This document shows, in pieces, positions 6,291 through 9,920 of a stretch of 9,920 nucleotides of DNA; positions within the stretch are counted from its first letter, which is position 1, and the number at the start of each line of letters is the position of its first letter. The notes beneath the pieces were generated by a model, which made no database searches, was not told where the DNA came from, and was given only the letters and a program-made list of their open reading frames with translations. The position numbers and the translations under genes are program-made. Source of the DNA: Clostridiales bacterium (GTDB lineage Bacteria > Bacillota > Clostridia > Christensenellales > Aristaeellaceae); assembly GCA_022776785.1 (NCBI GenBank), contig JALFHA010000404.1, forward strand, positions 1 through 9,920. Direction: 5' to 3'.

Positions 6291-6330
6291 AAGCCGAATC
6301 GGAAACATGTGTTTTCGATCCGGCTTTTTC
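6291..6330. terminator. Second terminator-like hairpin
   Basis: AAGCCG (6291-6296) pairs with CGGCTT (6321-6326), ATCG with CGAT and AAA with TTT inside, around CATGTG, followed by TTTTTC. It would back up the preceding terminator on the plus strand. The A-rich 5' arm means it could also act on the minus strand. Confidence 0.65.
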
Positions 6331-6334
6331 TATA

Positions 6335-6351
6335 GCACGCGCGCACGCGCG
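6335..6351. repeat. Alternating purine-pyrimidine tract (first)
   Basis: Seventeen bases of strictly alternating GC/CA dinucleotides, a sequence type able to adopt the Z-DNA form under negative supercoiling. It lies directly after the second terminator hairpin. Confidence 0.6.
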
Positions 6352-6433
6352 AGCTGGAACGAGTGTCACAAGATGAATGAAATCCCATAAAAAAATTTGA
6401 AAACTAGCTCAGAATCGGGCTCGCCGCGACCAC

Positions 6434-6455
6434 CATGCGTGCGCACGCGCGCGCA
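6434..6455. repeat. Alternating purine-pyrimidine tract (second)
   Basis: Twenty-two bases alternate without a break (core TGCGTGCGCACGCGCGCGCA), again a Z-DNA-prone sequence. It precedes the tandem repeats. Confidence 0.6.
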
Positions 6456-6467
6456 GTACCTGCGGGC

Positions 6468-6515
6468 GCGCGAGCGGGCGCGTGCGTGCAGGCGCGAGCG
6501 GGCGCGTGCGCGCAG
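6468..6515. repeat. Two tandem 24-bp repeats
   Basis: Two adjacent 24-bp units (6468-6491 and 6492-6515) share the core GCGCGAGCGGGCGCGTGCG and differ at one base near the end of the unit. They pass directly into the 19-bp repeat block. Confidence 0.8.
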
Positions 6516-6517
6516 GC

Positions 6518-6676
6518 GTAGCGCGCAGGCGCAGGCGTAGCGCGCAGGCGCAGGCGTAGCGCACAGGCGCAGGCGTAGCGCGCAGGCGCAGGCGTAGCGC
6601 GCAGGCGCAGGCGTAGCGCACAGGCGCAGGCGTAGCGCACAGGCGCAGGCGTAGCGCACAGGCGCAGGCGTAGCGC
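6518..6676. repeat. Eight tandem 19-bp repeats plus a partial ninth
   Basis: The unit GTAGCGCRCAGGCGCAGGC starts at 6518, 6537, 6556, 6575, 6594, 6613, 6632 and 6651, with a partial copy at 6670. The only variation among full copies is the R position (G, G, A, G, G, A, A, A). Within each unit there is a hexamer echo (AGGCGC, AGGCGT), so it may have grown by replication slippage. The unit length is in the range of plasmid iterons, but the composition is simpler than typical iterons and no Rep gene is adjacent. Confidence 0.93.
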
Positions 6677-6682
6677 GTGAAA

Positions 6683-6710
6683 GAGCAGCCCAGCGACCCT
6701 GGGCTAGCTC
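6683..6710. repeat. Strong hairpin after the tandem repeats
   Basis: GAGCAGCCCAG (6683-6693) pairs with CTGGGCT-A-GCTC (6699-6710), an 11-bp stem with one bulged A and the loop CGACC. No T-run follows, so it is not a terminator. Its function is unknown. Confidence 0.6.
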
Positions 6711-6813
6711 CGCGCATCGGCAGCCGGACGTGATCCATCCCCGCGCAGATCGGCGGCCCTGGTGCCCAGCTCCGTACATCGGAAGCCGGCGCGATCCATC
6801 CCCGCGCGGATCG
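6694..6813. repeat. Imperfect ~60-bp direct repeat, two copies
   Basis: Copy one (6694-6752) and copy two (6754-6813) share CCCTGG, AGCTCCG, CATCGG, AGCCGG, and GATCCATCCCCGCGC in the same order and spacing. I found no gene product they would belong to. Confidence 0.75.
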
Positions 6814-6906
6814 TATGAGGCAGCGCATAAAAACAGATTGCTTCATATATGCGCCGAAAAGCGTTTCGCTGGAACAAAAACTTTTTCAAAAATTTCAAAA
6901 AAGGGC

Positions 6907-6935
6907 TTGACTGTCGGTGTACACCGTGATATACT
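6907..6935 (+). promoter_or_regulatory. Strong promoter of the accessory gene cluster
   Basis: TTGACT (6907-6912) and TATACT (6930-6935) are separated by 17 bases, and A/T-rich DNA lies upstream. Transcription would start near 6942, about 47 bases before the first start codon. Confidence 0.9.
6915..6926. promoter_or_regulatory. Palindromic operator in the promoter spacer
   Basis: CGGTGTACACCG is a perfect 12-bp palindrome lying wholly between the -35 and -10 boxes, so a bound dimeric repressor would exclude RNA polymerase. The regulator is not encoded in the window as far as I can see. Confidence 0.75.
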
Positions 6936-6946
6936 GCAATCGTCAA

Positions 6947-6958
6947 CAGGGTACACCG
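6947..6958. promoter_or_regulatory. Second, degenerate operator copy
   Basis: CAGGGTACACCG keeps the right half of the spacer palindrome exactly and four of six bases of the left half. Its centre is 32 bp from the first, about three helical turns, in the early transcribed region. This fits cooperative binding on one face of the DNA. Confidence 0.5.
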
Positions 6959-6988
6959 ATAAAAACAGCACGACAGGAGGAAACAGTC

Positions 6989-7210
6989 ATGAAGAAGAAA
7001 ACCGAGATCGCCCGCTTCTCCGGGAGCGCAATGCTTGACACCTTTATCAATCACCTCTCGCGTTTCGGGTTCTCGCTCGTGTCGTGTGATGGGGTTGTTG
7101 CGGTTCTCGAAAACGGGGATTGCAGAAAGTTCCTTGTTAGCTGGGATATTGCCGAGTATTACAGCAAGGCCCAGATCGAAACCCTGAGCCAAAAAATCAA
7201 GGAGGTTTGA
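6989..7210 (+). CDS. Small hypothetical protein, first gene of the accessory cluster
   Basis: The 73-residue product starts at an ATG eight bases after a perfect AGGAGG (6975-6980). It begins with a basic MKKKTE and has a mixed helix-strand composition, with FINHLSRFGFSLVSCDGVVAVLENG in the middle and a helical, charged C-terminus (AQIETLSQKIKEV). There is no signal peptide or membrane segment. I do not recognise the family. It is expressed directly from the palindrome-controlled promoter, and its stop codon lies three bases before the next start, so the two genes are translationally close and probably act together. Confidence 0.8.
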   Translation: MKKKTEIARFSGSAMLDTFINHLSRFGFSLVSCDGVVAVLENGDCRKFLVSWDIAEYYSKAQIETLSQKIKEV

Positions 7211-7213
7211 AAA

Positions 7214-7666
7214 ATGCCCAGCATCACCAGAAAGCAGGTTGAAGCAGCAAACGCAAAGCTGCATAACGGCTTCCGGCTTGACATTCAGCACTACGTCATC
7301 CACGGAGAAAAGCAAGCCGTTCTCCAAATCCCGGTAGACGGGGCCGCAGACATCACCCACTCCACCGAGTTTATCACGGGGGCGCTGACGTGGATGCCGG
7401 AGCGCGAGGAAAAGCAGAACGCTTTCGGGCAGACGTTCACGGCAGCCACTGGAAAGCAGGTGCCCACGCTCCACATTCAGCACTGGCGCAGCAGGCCGGG
7501 CAGCAACGTGGCAACGTCGCAAGGGCTCGGGCAGTACGTCTCCGTAGGCAAAGCGCAGGAGCGGCGCAACTTCTCCGTACTGCAAAAGCTGTCTGAGAAA
7601 ATAGATGCCGCGGTTGTCCTGCTCTGCTATGATCCGAAGGAAACGCAAAACCCCTTCCTGATCTGA
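7214..7666 (+). CDS. Hypothetical protein, second gene of the accessory cluster
   Basis: The 150-residue product starts eight bases after GGAGG (7201-7205), which overlaps the end of the previous gene. It is soluble, with no signal or membrane segment. Two short similar stretches, LDIQHYVIHG (22-31) and LHIQHWRSRPG (about 87-97), could be related strands. The centre (TEFITGALTWMPEREEKQNAFGQTFTAATGKQVP) is polar, and the C-terminus has KLSEKIDAAVVLLCYDPKE. I do not recognise the family. The base composition and spacing match its neighbours, and it is followed by the first copy of the ~105-bp hairpin leader repeat. Confidence 0.8.
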   Translation: MPSITRKQVEAANAKLHNGFRLDIQHYVIHGEKQAVLQIPVDGAADITHSTEFITGALTWMPEREEKQNAFGQTFTAATGKQVPTLHIQHWRSRPGSNVATSQGLGQYVSVGKAQERRNFSVLQKLSEKIDAAVVLLCYDPKETQNPFLI

Positions 7667-7667
7667 C

Positions 7668-7774
7668 AGAATCCGCCTGACGATGGGCCGCCGGTCACGG
7701 CTCGAAACGATCCCGCGCCGGGATCGTCGCGGAAAGCCAGCAATACCGCTAAAGCATATAAGGAGGCTGACACC
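7668..7774 (+). repeat. Hairpin leader repeat, copy 1
   Basis: This 107-bp gap is repeated at 7966-8068; the first 65 bases differ by one substitution and one indel. It contains hairpin A (GGGCCG 7685-7690 with CGGCTC 7698-7703, one G-U pair) and hairpin B (ACGATCCCG 7707-7715 with CGGGATCGT 7719-7727, loop CGC). It ends in AAGGAGG (7760-7766) and CACC before the start codon. Confidence 0.9.
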
Positions 7775-7978
7775 ATGAAAGCATTCAAAATTCCGTCGAT
7801 CACCGAAAGCCTTGCAAGCGATGTGCGAGAAGGACGCATGACACTGACAGAAGCCGCCGCAGAGCTTTGCCGCTCTGGCTGGATGAACTGGATAGACGTG
7901 GAACGTGCGGCGCGTTTGCTAGGAGTTAATGATTTCGCAAAGTCGCGACCCGTTCCATCCCCCATAGAATCCGCCTGA
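7775..7978 (+). CDS. Small hypothetical protein, third gene of the accessory cluster
   Basis: The 67-residue product starts eight bases after AAGGAGG. It appears mostly helical: ITESLASDVREGRMTLTEAAAELCRSG (9-35) then WIDVERAARLLGVNDF (39-54). A pattern of a short helix, a turn and a second helix with LTEAA and VERAARLLGV resembles a small DNA-binding or protein-binding helical domain, but no specific family is recognised. Its last codons (IESA-stop) fall inside the start of the second leader repeat, so the repeat boundary includes the gene's 3' end. The whole gene is therefore bracketed by the two repeat copies, like a cassette. Confidence 0.75.
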   Translation: MKAFKIPSITESLASDVREGRMTLTEAAAELCRSGWMNWIDVERAARLLGVNDFAKSRPVPSPIESA

Positions 7979-8068
7979 CGATGGGCCGCCGGTCACGGCC
8001 CGAAACGATCCCGCGCGGGATCGTCGCGGAAAACCAACGCCGCTAAAACATTTCAGGAGGCCAACACC
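7966..8068 (+). repeat. Hairpin leader repeat, copy 2
   Basis: This 103-bp copy of the 7668-7774 element keeps both hairpins. Hairpin A is GGGCCG (7983-7988) with CGGCCC (7996-8001), and hairpin B is a perfect 20-bp palindrome at 8005-8024. It ends in AGGAGG (8055-8060). Differences between copies preserve pairing: C-T against C-C in hairpin A, and one loop base fewer in B. Confidence 0.9.
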
Positions 8069-8620
8069 ATGAAAAACCTGTTTTCCTTCACCCCCAATTC
8101 CGTCACCGTGAACGGGCGCACCTTCTCCGCCGAATACAAGGAGCGCGAAACCTTTGTTTATATCATTGCCCATGTCGAAGGGCTGGAGCATGACGTGACT
8201 GTCAAGGTCTGCAATGACGATCCGCGCTACCCCGACATTATGCAGGCTCTCCACCCTGACGCCGCCAAAACCATTCCCACCGAGCCCGCTGCTCCCGCCG
8301 AGGCGCTGGACGCCGCCGAAACCATTCCCGCCGAGGCCGACGCTCCCACTGAGGCGCAGGACGCCGCGCGCCGCATCCCGGAAAAGACCTTTATCGGTCA
8401 ATCCATCGTCGGCAAAGGCTGGAAGATCCTTTTTGACGGAAATGCCGAGCGCACGCGGATCATCTTCGACGCTGAGCCGGTCAAGGCCGCCGTCGCCGCG
8501 CTAGCGGAGGCCAAATTCTACTACTCACCGACGATGAAGAGCTATAACAAGAAGCTCACCTTCAAGGCATACCGCGCCGCCGTCAAGGTCTCCGAAACGC
8601 TCAGCGCAATCTACGCCTGA
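8069..8620 (+). CDS. Hypothetical protein with Ala/Pro/Glu repeat linker, fourth gene of the accessory cluster
   Basis: The 183-residue product starts eight bases after AGGAGG. It has three parts. An N-terminal small domain (1-60; SVTVNGRTFSAEYKE, VYIIAHVEGLEHDVTVKV) looks beta-rich. A low-complexity linker (about 63-104) is built of roughly three imperfect 17-residue repeats, such as LDAAETIPAEADAPTEA. A C-terminal domain (about 107-183) contains GWKILFDGNAERTRIIFD and FYYSPTMKSYNKKLTFKAYRAA. That last pattern (short strand, then Y/W-S-P, basic residues, A-rich helix) loosely recalls a small domain found at the ends of plasmid and conjugative-element proteins such as DUF3560, but I am unsure. 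The linker repeat is shared with the last gene of the window. No membrane segment is present. Confidence 0.8.
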   Translation: MKNLFSFTPNSVTVNGRTFSAEYKERETFVYIIAHVEGLEHDVTVKVCNDDPRYPDIMQALHPDAAKTIPTEPAAPAEALDAAETIPAEADAPTEAQDAARRIPEKTFIGQSIVGKGWKILFDGNAERTRIIFDAEPVKAAVAALAEAKFYYSPTMKSYNKKLTFKAYRAAVKVSETLSAIYA

Positions 8621-8651
8621 CGACGCAAAAGCATTTGAAAGGGGTGTTAGC

Positions 8652-9149
8652 ATGGCTATCAGGTGCACAGGGATGTCCGCCGCCGGAAACGTTCTGACGC
8701 TTGCATACATCGACGCCGATGAACCGTTCTTCGCCTGTCAGCAGGAGTTTGAGGTGGACGACTACACCAGGGAAGCGGACGGGGGCAAAACCCCGTTCGC
8801 CTCCATCAGGCCGGCGCAATGGCGCGCCGTCTGCAAGGATGTTCTGACGCTTAAGCGCGCATCAAAGGCGGAACGGGAGAGCGTGCTTGCCTGCATCATG
8901 GCCTTTGCCAGCGATGCCGCGAAGGGTATTTTCATCGACGAGGCGCGCAAAGAAATCGTGCGCGAGGTCAAAGCTCAGTACAAGAGCAGCAGGAAAAGCG
9001 CGGCAGAGCTTGACGCGATCTCCGCAGAAGCCTTTGACCGGTTCCGCGCGCGCATTGCCCGCCTCGAAGCCCGCACGCTGGATCAATTCGCGGGCATGAT
9101 TTACCCCCGCTTCACGCTGGATCAATTCGCCGAAGCCGTTTCTGCGTAA
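8652..9149 (+). CDS. Hypothetical protein, fifth gene of the accessory cluster
   Basis: The 165-residue product starts seven bases after AAAGGGG (8638-8644). The N-terminal third (1-60) looks like a beta-rich small domain (NVLTLAYIDADEPFFACQQ), and the rest is strongly helical and charged (TLKRASKAERESVLACIMAFASDAAKGIF, then EARKEIVREVKAQYKSSRKSAAEL), possibly forming a coiled coil. The C-terminus contains the short duplication TLDQFAGMIYPRF-TLDQFAEAVSA, also visible in the DNA as a repeated CACGCTGGATCAATTCGC. I do not recognise the family. The gap before it (31 bases) keeps the CGCCTGACGA start and the AAAGCATTT of the leader repeat but has lost both hairpins. Confidence 0.8.
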   Translation: MAIRCTGMSAAGNVLTLAYIDADEPFFACQQEFEVDDYTREADGGKTPFASIRPAQWRAVCKDVLTLKRASKAERESVLACIMAFASDAAKGIFIDEARKEIVREVKAQYKSSRKSAAELDAISAEAFDRFRARIARLEARTLDQFAGMIYPRFTLDQFAEAVSA

Positions 9150-9179
9150 CGCCCCGAAACCATTTCAGGAGGTACAACC

Positions 9180-9920
9180 ATGAATAGCGCCGTGTTGATT
9201 CCGTTCCTCTCGTTCATCCTTCTCCCCGCCGCCTGCATCGTCGCTTCCCTCGTTTCCTCCCGCGCGGAGGCCAAAAAGGCCGCGCAGCGTCGCAACGCCG
9301 CCGCCATATGTGCCGCCGTGAAAGAAGCGGATCGCCGCCGCCAGACCGAAAACCGCGCAGCAAAGAGCGCGTCAGCAGCGCCAAAGCGTAAGCGCGGACG
9401 CCCGCGCAAGAACCCGGCACCGGAAAAGCAGCCGGATGCCATTCCCAGCGCCCCCGCCGCTCCCACTGCTCCCGCAGAGGCGCAGGACGCCGCCGAAAAC
9501 GTTTCCCCTGCTCCCGCAGAGGCGCAGGACGCCGCCGAAACCGTCTCCCATGCTCCCGATGCTCCATCCGCTCCCGCCAATGCCCACGACGCCGCCGAAA
9601 CCCTTCCAGACGCTCCCGCGCCGGAGCAGAGGCAAGCGCCGGAGCAGAAAAGCGCGCCGCGCGGCGTGTTCGCCGGTGAAGACGTCGCCTTTACAGGCAC
9701 TTGCCCCAAAATGGGCCGTGACGCCATGATCCTCCACACAAACAGGCTTGGCGGTAAGGGCTGGTCTCGCATCAATACACGCTGCACCCTGCTTGTCATC
9801 GGAGAAAAACCCGGAAGTCAGCAGCTCGAGCGCGCCGCCAAATGGCATATCCGCACAATCACCTGGCAGGAATGGTTTAAGCTCGCGTTTGGCGCGGATG
9901 CGCTCCCCGATCCCGCGCCG
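9180..9920 (+). CDS. Membrane-segment, AT-hook and BRCT-domain protein (C-terminus cut by window end)
   Basis: From the ATG seven bases after AGGAGG (9167-9172), 247 codons are open to the window edge with no stop. Four parts are seen. A hydrophobic N-terminus (about 4-25, VLIPFLSFILLPAACIVASL) is a likely membrane anchor. A basic helical stretch (28-62) leads to KRKRGRPRKNP (69-79), a canonical AT-hook with the GRP core. A low-complexity linker (81-160) repeats APAEAQDAAE. A BRCT domain (161-237) has VAFTGTCPKMGRD, LGGKGWSRINTRCTLLVIGEKPGS and a final ITWQEWFKL, matching the order in NAD-dependent DNA ligase BRCT domains (FTG, GG, T-LLV-GE-PGS, W). The expected role is binding DNA, perhaps A/T-rich and nicked or branched, near the membrane. 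No catalytic domain is seen, but the end is missing. Confidence 0.85.
   Translation, partial: MNSAVLIPFLSFILLPAACIVASLVSSRAEAKKAAQRRNAAAICAAVKEADRRRQTENRAAKSASAAPKRKRGRPRKNPAPEKQPDAIPSAPAAPTAPAEAQDAAENVSPAPAEAQDAAETVSHAPDAPSAPANAHDAAETLPDAPAPEQRQAPEQKSAPRGVFAGEDVAFTGTCPKMGRDAMILHTNRLGGKGWSRINTRCTLLVIGEKPGSQQLERAAKWHIRTITWQEWFKLAFGADALPDPAP
9468..9600 (+). repeat. In-frame 42-bp linker repeat
   Basis: A unit starting GCTCCCGCAGAGGCGCAGG begins at 9468 and 9510 (period 42 bp, 14 residues), with a third, diverged copy beginning at 9570. It encodes APAEAQDAAE-type linker repeats. Related units with a 51-bp period start at 8291 and 8342 in the gene at 8069-8620. Confidence 0.85.

Larger units (their letters stand above)
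6331..6906. other. Gene-poor, repeat-rich GC island
   Basis: I see no credible gene here. It holds alternating purine-pyrimidine tracts, two tandem repeat blocks, a long hairpin and a ~60-bp direct repeat, all listed separately. The minus strand is open in all three frames across the tandem repeats, but only because the repeat unit lacks stop codons. None of those frames has a ribosome binding site. The last ~70 bases before the next promoter turn A/T-rich (runs of A and T near 6875-6903). Confidence 0.65.

Noticed and set aside
6518..6676. CRISPR array
   Set aside because: The repeats are contiguous with no unique spacers, and no cas genes are near.
6366..6846. Overlapping minus-strand frames with Arg/Ala/Cys/Leu repeat proteins
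   Set aside because: They arise because the 19-bp repeat lacks stop codons in all three minus frames. No RBS is present, and the composition is a direct reading of the GC-rich repeat.
9436..9729. Proline-rich plus-strand frame within the last gene
   Set aside because: It is a shadow of the repeat linker. The frame from 9180 has the RBS and the AT-hook and BRCT motifs.

Overview
The window looks like chromosomal DNA from a GC-rich member of the Clostridia (Bacillota), probably an anaerobic gut-type lineage. The grounds are AGGAGG-type ribosome binding sites, textbook sigma-A promoters with 17-bp spacers, tRNA genes with encoded CCA that match the Bacillota initiator and elongator Met types, T-tailed hairpin terminators, and a CUT1-style sugar-binding protein beside a LacI regulator. 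The lineage is an inference from these features, not a database match.

Left part (1-5700) is a catabolic locus. A sugar-type ABC transporter binding protein runs leftward off the window (1-608, minus). It diverges from a LacI-family repressor gene (1225-2247, plus). The 616-bp divergent region holds a good promoter in each direction and three copies of a 17-bp near-palindromic operator. One copy lies just downstream of each transcription start and the third lies between them, so the repressor probably controls both the transporter and itself. After lacI come four co-directional genes: two different RidA/YjgF-fold proteins (2383-2847, 2864-3334), a COG3964-like amidohydrolase (3348-4574) and a long-form RraA/HMG-aldolase-like protein (4717-5637). 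A strong terminator at 5649-5694 closes the cluster. Together they suggest uptake of a carbohydrate-like or acylated/amidated compound, hydrolysis, imine or enamine clean-up, and retro-aldol cleavage or decarboxylation of a keto acid. The substrate cannot be read from the sequence.

Middle part (5700-6330): a strong promoter drives an initiator tRNA-fMet and an elongator tRNA-Met three bases apart, followed by a structured trailer and two terminator-like hairpins.

Right part (6330-9920) is different in character and looks like accessory or mobile-element DNA. It begins with alternating purine-pyrimidine tracts, two 24-bp repeats, eight tandem 19-bp GC-rich repeats, a long hairpin and a pair of ~60-bp direct repeats, with no convincing gene. 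A strong promoter with a perfect palindrome in its spacer and a second degenerate copy 32 bp downstream then starts a run of six short, closely spaced genes of mostly unknown function. Two intergenic gaps in this run are ~105-bp repeats of each other, each carrying two hairpins followed by the RBS. The last gene, cut by the window end, encodes an unusual protein: an N-terminal hydrophobic segment, a basic region with an AT-hook, an Ala/Pro/Glu repeat linker and a BRCT domain. The fourth gene of the run carries a related repeat linker. No integrase, relaxase, replication protein or attachment site is visible, so the mobile nature is inferred.
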